A stretch of DNA of 28,574 bases. It comes from CAZJQT01 sp964604415 (GTDB taxonomy: Bacteria > Patescibacteriota > Saccharimonadia > Saccharimonadales > CAZJQT01). A model generated the notes under the pieces. It made no database searches. It saw only the letters and a program-made list of their open reading frames with translations, and was not told the DNA's origin. The position numbers and the translations under genes were made by a program. The stretch lies in assembly GCA_964604415.1 (NCBI GenBank), contig CAZRYT010000006.1, positions 1 through 28,574 of the forward strand, given 5' to 3'. Positions 14,970-22,882 of the stretch are shown here, one piece after another; the stretch's first letter is position 1; every line of letters begins with the position of its first letter.

Positions 14970-15979
14970 CACAGACAATTGAAGACAAGGCGGAGTGGGA
15001 AGCTTTTATAGCCACTCACCCTGAAACAAATTTTCTGCAGGCTTGGAATTGGGGAGAATTCCATAACAATCTGGGACATAAAATCTACAGAGTTGGTTTT
15101 TATAAATCATCCAAATTGGTCGGCGTTATGCTGGCTATTGTCGAGCCTGCCAAACGCGGTCGACATTTAGTAGTACCAGCTGGACCAATTTTAGATTGGC
15201 AAGATAAATCACTGGTTCAGGCTTGGCTGAGTGAAGTAAGGCGCCTAGCCAAAGCCGAAAAGTGTGTTTTTGTGCGTGTGCGACCACAACTAACAGACGA
15301 TGATATCAACAAGACGTTGTTTTATAAGCTTGGTTTCAATAAAGCTCCCATGCATTTGCACGCTGAATTAACCAGTCAGCTCGATCTGACCAAAACAGAC
15401 GAAGAACTAAGATCAGCCATGCGTAAAGGCACTAAATATGAACTAAACCGCGTTCAAAAATTAGGTATCAAGGTGGAGGCAATTACCGATGATTCGGCAA
15501 TGGACGAGTTCTATGACCTGCAACTGCAGACGGCTCAGCGCCAGAAGTTTGTACCATTTTCCAAACGCTTCCTAAGCGAACAGTTCAAGGCTTTTGCAAG
15601 TGATGCTCAAGTCATCATGTACCGGGCTAGCTACCAAAACAAACTGTTATCAATGGCGTTTATTATCTTTTATGGCAATGAAGCTGATTATCACTACGGC
15701 GCCAGTACAGACCTAGCCAGACAATTTCCCGGTGCTTATGCCATTCAGAGTGAAGCCATTGCTGAGGCGCGCCGCCGCGGTTGTACACGTTATAACTTCT
15801 GGGGCGTAACCGAACACGGTCAAACCAAACATCGTTTCTACGGCGTATCAGTATTTAAACGCGGTTTTGGTGGTGAAGACGTTGCTTATCTGCCAGCCCA
15901 GGACCTGCCGATTAGCCTGGCTAAGTATAAGTTGACCTATTTGTTCGAAACCGCCCGCCGCAAACACCGTAATTTGTAA
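14954..15979 (+). CDS. FemAB family aminoacyl-tRNA-dependent transferase
   Basis: A 341-residue member of the FemAB/FemX family, which transfers amino acids from charged tRNA onto peptidoglycan precursors. FLQAWNWGEFHNNLGH near the start, two GNAT-like halves, the GTKYELNRVQKLGIKV region, and the late YHYGAST...YAIQSEAIAEARRRGC...YNFWGV segment are family hallmarks. ATG 14954 is chosen over 14936 because GGGAG lies 8 bases upstream. With a Mur ligase three genes earlier it implies that the organism modifies its stem peptide with extra residues, probably at the inner membrane face. Which amino acid is added cannot be told from sequence. Confidence 0.9.
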   Translation: MAEILTQTIEDKAEWEAFIATHPETNFLQAWNWGEFHNNLGHKIYRVGFYKSSKLVGVMLAIVEPAKRGRHLVVPAGPILDWQDKSLVQAWLSEVRRLAKAEKCVFVRVRPQLTDDDINKTLFYKLGFNKAPMHLHAELTSQLDLTKTDEELRSAMRKGTKYELNRVQKLGIKVEAITDDSAMDEFYDLQLQTAQRQKFVPFSKRFLSEQFKAFASDAQVIMYRASYQNKLLSMAFIIFYGNEADYHYGASTDLARQFPGAYAIQSEAIAEARRRGCTRYNFWGVTEHGQTKHRFYGVSVFKRGFGGEDVAYLPAQDLPISLAKYKLTYLFETARRKHRNL

Positions 15980-16011
15980 AAAAGCAACAAGTATGGCATA
16001 ATGTAGCAAAT

Positions 16012-16854
16012 ATGCACACTAGTCCGGAACGACCTACCGTTTTAAATTATGAAGATACCATAGTGCCACTGGTCCCTGATGTAGATGACCCTAGTAACAT
16101 TAACCCTGTTTGTCTTGAAGTCCTAAAATATCAGCTGCGCGTTGAGGACCACACACCCTCATATCGTATTTTTAGTCAGATTAATCCTGATCTTCAGGCC
16201 GATAGTGTCTATGCTCGCAATATTAATGTCTGGGAGGCTCACGAGGAGCGACACGCCGAACAATTGTCTTTAGTTGTTCGGCATTTTGATCCCGAATTTC
16301 CTGATCGGTTTGACGATAGAAAACAACAACTTCAGCTTCACGATCGTTTCGGTAGGTATAGTCGTGTGGTTAAGGCTCTAATATTATCTCTAAATCCTCA
16401 ACTGGCTACCTGTGTGGTCGGTTACGCCGGTTATAAAAACGAATTGATGACTGGTTATTCTTATGCGGCCGTCATGGAATTAGCTGACCATCCTTTGCTA
16501 TGTAGGACATTGCCGCCAATCAGACGCCAAGAACCACAAAACGCCAAAGTTTACGAAGAGCGAATAGTGACGTTGCTAGACGGTTCACCTCGCTTGCAAA
16601 AACAAACCAGAACTATAGTTAGTCGTATGAATAAGATTGTCGGCGAAGATTATCGCGGTCAGCAAGAAGCTGACTTTGTCATACGTGCCTTATTTGGCAA
16701 TAGACGTATGAAGGGTGCTGTTGATAAAATAGACGCCAGACTAAGTGATATACCGGGTATGAAAGGACTTCAACCCCTTAGAGATCGCGTGGGTGCTGCC
16801 ATGAACCGTAGCCAACCTGATACTTTCCTGCGTAGAATAGTAGCCAATGCCTAA
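16012..16854 (+). CDS. ferritin-like protein resembling acyl-ACP desaturase, degenerate iron site
   Basis: A 280-residue helical protein. By eye it lines up with soluble acyl-ACP desaturases: VWEAHEERHAEQL gives an ExxH (E78, H81), YKNELMTGYSYAA gives the third-helix glutamate E144, and the place of the second ExxH reads E174-P-Q-N177, with Asn for His. The first-helix glutamate is not evident. If the relation is right, the diiron centre is altered and the enzyme may be inactive or act otherwise. The relation is remote and unproven. An extended -10 TGGCATAAT (15994-16002) puts the start of transcription about 3 bases before ATG 16012; no ribosome site is seen. It overlaps the deacetylase gene by 8 bases. 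Confidence 0.5.
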   Translation: MHTSPERPTVLNYEDTIVPLVPDVDDPSNINPVCLEVLKYQLRVEDHTPSYRIFSQINPDLQADSVYARNINVWEAHEERHAEQLSLVVRHFDPEFPDRFDDRKQQLQLHDRFGRYSRVVKALILSLNPQLATCVVGYAGYKNELMTGYSYAAVMELADHPLLCRTLPPIRRQEPQNAKVYEERIVTLLDGSPRLQKQTRTIVSRMNKIVGEDYRGQQEADFVIRALFGNRRMKGAVDKIDARLSDIPGMKGLQPLRDRVGAAMNRSQPDTFLRRIVANA

Positions 16855-17794
16855 ACAATCTAAAAAGAATACTAAGACAAATTCAAAATCCAAGACGTTT
16901 TTTGGACTGTTGATCAACAAGAAACATATAACTAAAAGCAAAACAATTCACCTAAAATGGCCACGGGCAAGACGTTATCTAAGTACCCTTACACAGTACC
17001 AGAATTTATTTACAGCGCTGGCGGTTATGATAATGTGTTTTGCCTGGTATGGGTTCAGGCCCATGAGTCCAGCTATTAACCTACAAAAGTCTAGCCCCGA
17101 CAGCAAAAGCCTTGAACAGTTCTTGAACGATAAAATCACAAATGTCTCCAAAACAGCCGTACCAAGTGTGCCAAAAATTGCTAATTGCCATTCTCATCCT
17201 TGTGTAGCCCTGACGTTTGATGATGGCCCCGAAAGTGATACAACCCCCATGGTTTTGAGCGCTTTGGAGCACGGTCAAGCAGTCGCGACTTTTTTTGTCA
17301 TTGGCTATAAAGTGGCTGGTCACGAACCTATTTTGGCCAGAATGCAAAACGACGGCTACGAAATAGGCAATCATACCTGGAACCATGCCAATTTAACAAA
17401 ATTAACCGCCCAACAAATTAAGGACGAATTAGATCAAACCAATCAAGCCCTGATTAAGGCCAATATTAAGCCTTCACATATCTTTAGGCCGCCATACGGA
17501 GCAGTCAATAAACTGGTTTTGAATGCAGGCTGGCCGGCAATACTCTGGAACACCGACCCACGTGACTGGTCAACTGATAACCCTCAGGCCGATATTAACG
17601 ACGTGATTGCCCATGTTAGACCTGGGGCAATTATTGTCATGCATGACACCAAACGTTCAACCGCGGCCGCCTTACCCGAAATTATTAAGCGCTTAAGACA
17701 GCAAGATTACCGTTTTGTGACTATTAGTCAGCTGCTACAACTTAGTCCGGATGCGGCCGGTAGTTTCTACAGCGGCAACTCTACCCTTGAGTAG
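16847..17794 (+). CDS. membrane-anchored polysaccharide deacetylase (NodB domain)
   Basis: A 315-residue protein: a basic, lysine-rich N-terminus, one membrane segment (about 50-70, with MIMCFAWYGF), a linker, and an outside-facing NodB domain. Catalytic signatures are complete: LTFDDGP with D125/D126, the metal-binding H176 and H180 in NHTWNH, FRPPYGAVN, ILWNTDPRDWS and the late IIVMHD. Such enzymes remove N-acetyl groups from peptidoglycan or other surface glycans, often conferring lysozyme resistance. The start lies in the 8-base overlap ATGCCTAA with the preceding gene, the same arrangement as between htpX and the gene at 6401. Confidence 0.93.
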   Translation: MPKQSKKNTKTNSKSKTFFGLLINKKHITKSKTIHLKWPRARRYLSTLTQYQNLFTALAVMIMCFAWYGFRPMSPAINLQKSSPDSKSLEQFLNDKITNVSKTAVPSVPKIANCHSHPCVALTFDDGPESDTTPMVLSALEHGQAVATFFVIGYKVAGHEPILARMQNDGYEIGNHTWNHANLTKLTAQQIKDELDQTNQALIKANIKPSHIFRPPYGAVNKLVLNAGWPAILWNTDPRDWSTDNPQADINDVIAHVRPGAIIVMHDTKRSTAAALPEIIKRLRQQDYRFVTISQLLQLSPDAAGSFYSGNSTLE

Positions 17795-17815
17795 AGCCTG
17801 ACGACACCTTATACT
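17787..17815 (+). promoter_or_regulatory. promoter of leuS
   Basis: TTGAGT (17787-17792), a 17-base spacer and TATACT (17810-17815) precede leuS. The predicted start of transcription is about 3 bases before the ATG at 17825, with no Shine-Dalgarno sequence between. Confidence 0.65.
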
Positions 17816-17824
17816 AAACCAGAT

Positions 17825-20800
17825 ATGAAGCGCTACAATCCTAAAGAGGTTGAGCCCAAATGGCAAAAGATTTGGGATGAAACCGGAGTCTATACTGCAG
17901 ATTTAGGCAGCGACAAACCCAAATACATTGCCATGAGCATGTTCAACTACCCCAGCGGTGCCGGTATTCATATTGGTCATGCCATGAATTACACCATTAG
18001 CGATGTCAAAGCCCGCTTCAAACGCCAGCAAGGCTACGAAAGCTACCATCCAGTGGGCTGGGATGCTTTTGGCTTGCCGGCTGAAAACTACGCTATAAAA
18101 GCTGGTGTTTCACCTCAGGAAAGCATGGCCACAATAATTCCTAGTTATCACAAGCAATACAAAGCCATGGGTTGGAGTAATGACTGGGAGAAAGAAATCT
18201 CTACTCATCTGCCAGAGTATTACAAATGGACACAGTGGATCTTTAGTGAAATGTTCCGCCACAAACTGGCCTATCAAGACTCCAGAATGCAGTGGTGGTG
18301 CACAAAGTGCCAAACTGTCCTAGCTAACGAACAAGTCATCGATGGTAAATGTTGGCGCCATGACGGACCGGATGATCTGATTGTCGAGAAAAAGGAAGTC
18401 AAACAGTGGTTTTTCAAAATCACTGACTACGCTGATGAGCTATTGGAAGCTATTGATGAGTTAGATTGGACTGAAAGTGTTAAGCTGGCGCAAAAGAATT
18501 GGATTGGACGTAGCGTCGGCGCGGAAATAAAGTTCAAGGTTGATGACTCAAAAGAAACAATCGATGTCTTTACGACTCGGCCAGATACTCTCTTTGGCGC
18601 CGCTTTTATAGTTCTGGCACCAGAGCATGACCTGGTCAAAAAGATTACAACCAAAGCCCAACATGCCGAAGTTGAAAACTACATTAAAGCTACTCAAAAA
18701 AAGACGGAAATCGAACGTCAGGAGAATAAAGAAAAAACAGGCGTGTTTACAGGTAGTTACGCAACCAACCCAGCAAATAATAAACAGATTCCAATCTGGG
18801 TTGCCGACTTTGTGCTAGGTGGTTATGGCACAGGTGCCGTCTTTGGTGATGCTCATGACGAGCGTGATATAGCCTTTGCAAAAAAGTTCAATATTCCAGT
18901 TTTCATGACAGTTGAGCCTGTTGCGATTCGAGAAGATGCCCAGGATAAGAAAACAGATGTAAAAAAAGATAAGATTGTCGCTATAGTCACAAATGATAAA
19001 GACGAATTATTAACAATAAACTGGGGACCAAAACTGGGTGGACGATTATTCATTGGCGGCACAGTTGAAGGTAAAGAGTCTCCAGAGACCACTGCTCGAC
19101 GAGAAGTTACAGAAGAAACTGGTTATGCCGACCTTGACTTAGAGGAAGTAGGTGAAGAGACATTCCACTACAAGTATTATGCGTTTTCAAAGCAAGAGAC
19201 ACATGAAACGGATGTAAAATTCGTAAAATTAAGGCTAAAGACCAACAAACAAGTCGCCCAAAAATTAGACGATTCAGAGAAAAATAATTTCAATGTAGAG
19301 TGGGTTTCAAGAGCTCAAGCTGAAAAAGAAATTATTGAACCACTTCATCGTTATGGTTTTGACAAGTTTATATTGGGAGCGGCCTTCACGGGCGAGGGTA
19401 TACTTTTTAATTCTGGCAAGTACGATGGGATGAGTACTTTTGAGGCACGGGATAAGATTGTTGCTGACCTTGCCGGCCAGATCGGCGACAAAACGGTTGA
19501 TGTTGAATTTGAAAATAATGGTGAACCAATCTTTATCCAGAAAACTGATAGTAGTGCTGTCAAAAAGGACCAACCATTTGTTGAACGTGAAGCTATCCTG
19601 GCTATTGTCAAGCATTGGAAAGAGGATAAATACATTGGGCTCAAATGGAAGAAAGTCGACTGGCAGACGGTTATAACTGGTGGTGTAGAGGCTGGCCAGT
19701 CAGCTGAGGAAGCAGCTCTTCGTGAAATTCAAGAAGAAACCGGTTACTTGAATCCGGTACTAAAGCGTAATCTGGGTAAAATACATGCCAGATTTTTCCA
19801 CGTGCCAAAAAATGAAAATCGCCTGGCTCACTTCAATTGCCTGTATTTCGAATTGACCGATGATAAACATTTGCCAATCTCCAAAGACGAACAACAGAAT
19901 CATGAAGTAGTTTGGCTGAGCAAAAAAGAAATGGAAAAATTTCGCTTACCGGCTAGCCAGCGATATGTCTGGGACATTTTAACCGAGAAAGCTGGCATAG
20001 CTAAGACTGTAGTTAATTATCGCATGCGCGATTGGAGCGTTAGCCGCCAGCGTTACTGGGGCGCACCGATACCAATTGTTAATTGCCATAAGTGTGGCAC
20101 CGTTTTGATCCCAGACGAAAATCTGCCGGTTGAACTGCCAGTTTTGGATGATTTCCAACCCAGTGGTGATGGTCGCAGCGCGTTAGCGCGGGCAACTGAC
20201 TGGCTAAAAACAACTTGCCCTGAATGTGGTGGATCGGCTGAGCGCGAAACTGACACGCTGGATACCTACATCTGCAGTAGTTGGTATATGTATAGGTATT
20301 TTGACCCACGCAATCAGGAACAGATATTTGATAGCAACATTGTCAAAAAATGGGAACCAATTGATTTTTATAATGGCGCCGATCATGCCACCGCTCATCT
20401 GTTATATGCCCGCTTTATCGGCCACTTTTTCAAAAAACTTGGCTTAGTTAACAAACCAGAGCCTTTTAAGCAGTTTTTGTTCAACGGCAAGGTCACCGCT
20501 AGTGACGGTAGCGCTTTTTCCAAATCAAAAGGTAATGGCATTGATCCTCTAGAAATTATCAACAGTGGTTATGGCGCTGATGCGCTTAGAACTTACTTGA
20601 TGTTTGCGGCCCCACTTGAGTTTGGTGCCCGCTGGGACCCGCAAGGCGTGCCAGGGACTCACCGATTCTTGTCAAGAATCTGGAACCTAGTTCAGGAATA
20701 CCAGCAAGTTAGCGCTGGTAAAACTCCAGACGATCAAGCTAGAGCTATGTTACGCACGACCAACCAGATGATTAAAAAAGTTACGGTAGATATAGAAGAA

Positions 20801-21223
20801 AACCGTTATAACACAGCTATCGCTGCTAGCATGAGTACCGTCAATGACCTATATAAGTTTAAAGTCGAGAGTTTTCATAAAAACGAAGTTTGGCAACAGG
20901 CGCTTGATAGCCTCGTGGCTTGTGTGGCACCGTTTGCGCCCCATATTGCCGATGAACTGTGGCGCCAACTTGGACATACCACTTCTGTGCAAGTAGACAC
21001 TTGGCCAAAGTGGGACGACAAGCTTTTAGATAGTGATACGATGACCATCGTCATTCAAGTTAACGGTAAGCTTCGCGGTGAGATTAATGTTGCGAAAGAC
21101 GCCGAAGAAAAAGCAATTGTTTCAACTGCCAAAAAAGACAAAAAAGTAGCTGGCTATCTGAAAGACATAGATATCAAAAAGACCATCTACGTACCAGGCA
21201 AGTTAGTTAACTTCGTGATTTAG
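17825..21223 (+). CDS. leuS: leucyl-tRNA synthetase with two Nudix domains inserted in the editing region
   Basis: A class I synthetase of 1132 residues; bacterial LeuRS is usually about 800-880. HIGH is at 49-52, a zinc site at CTKC with a later Cys/His, and the editing (CP1) domain shows TTRPDTLFGAAF and GTGAVFGDAHDERD, including the editing aspartate. At about 383-515 a full Nudix domain follows (box at 412-434, REVTEETGY); CP1 resumes at about 521 (GEGILFNSGKYDGM). A second Nudix domain spans about 588-725 (REIQEETGY at 633-641), before VNYRMRDWSVSRQRYWG at 730. A second zinc site, the signature loop A897-F-S-K-S (normally KMSKS), an anticodon domain and the usual C-terminal VPGKLVNFVI follow. 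The frame is open throughout, with no frameshift. Its 3' end overlaps the opposite gene by 4 bases. Confidence 0.97.
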   Translation: MKRYNPKEVEPKWQKIWDETGVYTADLGSDKPKYIAMSMFNYPSGAGIHIGHAMNYTISDVKARFKRQQGYESYHPVGWDAFGLPAENYAIKAGVSPQESMATIIPSYHKQYKAMGWSNDWEKEISTHLPEYYKWTQWIFSEMFRHKLAYQDSRMQWWCTKCQTVLANEQVIDGKCWRHDGPDDLIVEKKEVKQWFFKITDYADELLEAIDELDWTESVKLAQKNWIGRSVGAEIKFKVDDSKETIDVFTTRPDTLFGAAFIVLAPEHDLVKKITTKAQHAEVENYIKATQKKTEIERQENKEKTGVFTGSYATNPANNKQIPIWVADFVLGGYGTGAVFGDAHDERDIAFAKKFNIPVFMTVEPVAIREDAQDKKTDVKKDKIVAIVTNDKDELLTINWGPKLGGRLFIGGTVEGKESPETTARREVTEETGYADLDLEEVGEETFHYKYYAFSKQETHETDVKFVKLRLKTNKQVAQKLDDSEKNNFNVEWVSRAQAEKEIIEPLHRYGFDKFILGAAFTGEGILFNSGKYDGMSTFEARDKIVADLAGQIGDKTVDVEFENNGEPIFIQKTDSSAVKKDQPFVEREAILAIVKHWKEDKYIGLKWKKVDWQTVITGGVEAGQSAEEAALREIQEETGYLNPVLKRNLGKIHARFFHVPKNENRLAHFNCLYFELTDDKHLPISKDEQQNHEVVWLSKKEMEKFRLPASQRYVWDILTEKAGIAKTVVNYRMRDWSVSRQRYWGAPIPIVNCHKCGTVLIPDENLPVELPVLDDFQPSGDGRSALARATDWLKTTCPECGGSAERETDTLDTYICSSWYMYRYFDPRNQEQIFDSNIVKKWEPIDFYNGADHATAHLLYARFIGHFFKKLGLVNKPEPFKQFLFNGKVTASDGSAFSKSKGNGIDPLEIINSGYGADALRTYLMFAAPLEFGARWDPQGVPGTHRFLSRIWNLVQEYQQVSAGKTPDDQARAMLRTTNQMIKKVTVDIEENRYNTAIAASMSTVNDLYKFKVESFHKNEVWQQALDSLVACVAPFAPHIADELWRQLGHTTSVQVDTWPKWDDKLLDSDTMTIVIQVNGKLRGEINVAKDAEEKAIVSTAKKDKKVAGYLKDIDIKKTIYVPGKLVNFVI

Positions 21224-21615
21224 CTTGATGGCCCGACGGTAGCACCAGTCGTGTCAGTCTCTTCATGAGCAATCTTGGGCACGTCAATTGTAATTTCCCC
21301 GTACGATGCTGACCTACCAATAAAAAAACCTTTGTCGCGGTTTTTGTCTGCAACACTATCAAGTATAGGTCCTTCTGGACAGCTAAGCGTTGGATCAATA
21401 GCTTTGTATATATCGTAACCTGTCTGGCCACTTTTGACGGTAAGTTTATCTTTGCCAATTTCATCGCAAGCGTGAACTATGTTACCTGTTGGTCGTGGGG
21501 TATCTCCTGGGTTTGACAGGAGATATGCAGTTGCAGTTGTCACAAATATGCCGAAAGCTAATACTGAGCGGCGTTTAGCTAAACTCCAAGGGTGCTCAGG
21601 CTGTAATCTTTTCAT
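21220..21615 (-). CDS. membrane-anchored LysM-like protein
   Basis: A 131-residue protein with a basic N-terminus, one membrane segment (about 18-34, VLAFGIFVTTATAYLL), and an outside domain. LTVKSGQTGYDIYKAI looks like the first half of a LysM motif and FFIGRSASYGEITIDVPKI like its end, with an insertion holding CPEGP; two cysteines could form a disulfide. LysM domains bind N-acetylglucosamine-containing glycans such as peptidoglycan. The call is by pattern. The promoter is a perfect TTGACA-17-TATAAT placed so that the mRNA begins about one base before the ATG. The gene converges on leuS, sharing TTAG, with no room for a terminator. Confidence 0.55.
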   Translation of the reverse strand: MKRLQPEHPWSLAKRRSVLAFGIFVTTATAYLLSNPGDTPRPTGNIVHACDEIGKDKLTVKSGQTGYDIYKAIDPTLSCPEGPILDSVADKNRDKGFFIGRSASYGEITIDVPKIAHEETDTTGATVGPSS

Positions 21616-21623
21616 TAATACAT

Positions 21624-21652
21624 ATTATAGTAATATATGTTAATTATGTCAA
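21624..21652 (-). promoter_or_regulatory. consensus promoter of the LysM-like gene, leaderless
   Basis: On the minus strand TTGACA (complement of 21647-21652) and TATAAT (complement of 21624-21629) are perfect boxes separated by 17 bases. The ATG starts 8 bases after the -10, so the transcript should be leaderless. Confidence 0.8.
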
Positions 21653-21708
21653 ATTTACGACTTGAGTTCTAGATCGTAATGAGTTAAGCTAACCCTAAGA
21701 TTTACTAA

Positions 21709-21725
21709 TATAATATAACCAGGAG
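21709..21725 (+). promoter_or_regulatory. rpmF promoter and ribosome binding site
   Basis: TATAAT at 21709-21714 predicts transcription from about 21721, which is the first base of the AGGAG ribosome binding site. The mRNA would thus begin with its Shine-Dalgarno sequence. Confidence 0.5.
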
Positions 21726-21736
21726 ATCTGTTCATC

Positions 21737-21892
21737 ATGGGTAAACCGAAGAAACAAACTTCGCCGCGCCGAACCGGAACCCGCCGTAGTCATCTGGTGC
21801 TAAAGCTAGCTCGTCGAGTCAACGCTTCAAGCCCAGTCAAAGTTTTTACCACTAGACGCGAAAGTGGCAAGAAACTGTCCGCCCAGAAATAA
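21737..21892 (+). CDS. rpmF: 50S ribosomal protein L32, cysteine-less form
   Basis: A 51-residue basic protein. The N-terminus MGKPKKQTSPRRTGTRRSH matches bL32 (usual MAVPKRRTSKSRR...). The C-terminal half of standard L32 holds a Cys4 zinc ribbon; here it reads VNASSPVKVFTTRRESGKK with no cysteine, so this is a zinc-independent form. L32 lies on the large subunit near the peptidyl transferase region and contacts L17 and L22. AGGAG lies 11 bases before the ATG. nusB follows 28 bases downstream. Confidence 0.88.
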   Translation: MGKPKKQTSPRRTGTRRSHLVLKLARRVNASSPVKVFTTRRESGKKLSAQK

Positions 21893-21920
21893 TCGCTAGC
21901 CCCGAAAGGGATTTAACAAT

Positions 21921-22388
21921 ATGGCTTCAAACCGACATCTTGGCCGAATCATTAGTCTCCAAACACTTTACGAAGTAGAGTTTAGGACTGAGTGCGGTGA
22001 TAAAAAACTCAAACTAGATGAGGTTTTGAAGCGCAACATCAAACGTTACGACAACATGGTCGACGATCAGAGCTTTGTCACTGAGCTCGTCCATAGTGTC
22101 AGTGAAAATAGCCAAGATTTGGATAAGCTGATCCAGCCGATTGCCCCAGACTGGCCAATTGACCAAATAGCCAGGATGGACCGCATTTTGCTAAGAATAG
22201 GTGCTAATGAGCTACTACACAGCAAAGACGTGCCACCAAAGGTCATCATCAATGAAGCGGTTGAGCTAGCCAAGGCCTTCGGCGGTGATAATTCCAGTAA
22301 ATTCATCAATGGTGTGCTTGGGACTCTGTTCAAACAAATTGAAGCTAAGACTAAGCCAGCCAAAAAGACTAAGAAGAGTAAATCATGA
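21921..22388 (+). CDS. nusB: transcription antitermination factor NusB
   Basis: A 155-residue all-helical RNA-binding protein that works with NusE (S10) in rRNA antitermination. SNRHLGRIISLQTLYEVEF at the start, WPIDQIARMDRILLRIGANELL (about 74-95), and VPPKVIINEAVELAKAFGGDNSSKFINGVLG (about 101-131) are the family core. A lysine-rich tail of about 15 residues ends the protein. AAGGGA precedes ATG 21921. It overlaps the Nudix gene by ATGA. Confidence 0.95.
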   Translation: MASNRHLGRIISLQTLYEVEFRTECGDKKLKLDEVLKRNIKRYDNMVDDQSFVTELVHSVSENSQDLDKLIQPIAPDWPIDQIARMDRILLRIGANELLHSKDVPPKVIINEAVELAKAFGGDNSSKFINGVLGTLFKQIEAKTKPAKKTKKSKS

Positions 22389-22882
22389 AACGACCCAAAC
22401 CACTACAAGGCTTTAAGAAATTCGTTGGCCGCCGTCATCCGGCTATCAGTGAGGTAGTCCGCGAACCAACAGCTGGTGGCGTTATTTTCCGTCGTAATAA
22501 AGCCAATCAGGCGATTGAGATACTGCTGATCCAGGACGCCAAAAACCGTTGGACTATACCAAAGGGTCACATTGAAGAGGGTGAAACCGCCAAAGAAACG
22601 GCTGAGCGTGAAATCCGTGAAGAAACCGGGCTACAGGAGATGAGAATCTTGAATTGGCTTGGCAAAATTCATTTTAGTTATCGGCGTGTTAATAGTCTGG
22701 TGCTCATGACTACCGAAATTTTCCTAGTTGAAGCCCAAGGTAATACTAACAAGCTCAAACCAGAAGACTGGATGAATGGCATAAAATGGATGTCAACTGC
22801 CGAAGCGCTTGATAAAATAGAATACGATGATATTGGCAAACTGATCTTAGTTGCCATGAAGAAAATCCGCACAGGTAAATGA
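22385..22882 (+). CDS. Nudix hydrolase
   Basis: A 165-residue Nudix protein that cleaves a nucleoside diphosphate linked to another group. After a basic N-terminus, TAGGVIF opens the fold, WTIPKGHIEEGE leads into a complete Nudix box (G-x5-E-x7-REIREETGL), and the C-terminal helix closes it. The substrate cannot be told; GHIEEGE with a lysine before G is seen in (di)nucleoside polyphosphate and mutT-type enzymes alike. It overlaps nusB and rnc by 4 bases each, so its expression is tied to RNA metabolism genes. It is distinct from the two Nudix domains inside leuS. Confidence 0.93.
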   Translation: MKRPKPLQGFKKFVGRRHPAISEVVREPTAGGVIFRRNKANQAIEILLIQDAKNRWTIPKGHIEEGETAKETAEREIREETGLQEMRILNWLGKIHFSYRRVNSLVLMTTEIFLVEAQGNTNKLKPEDWMNGIKWMSTAEALDKIEYDDIGKLILVAMKKIRTGK

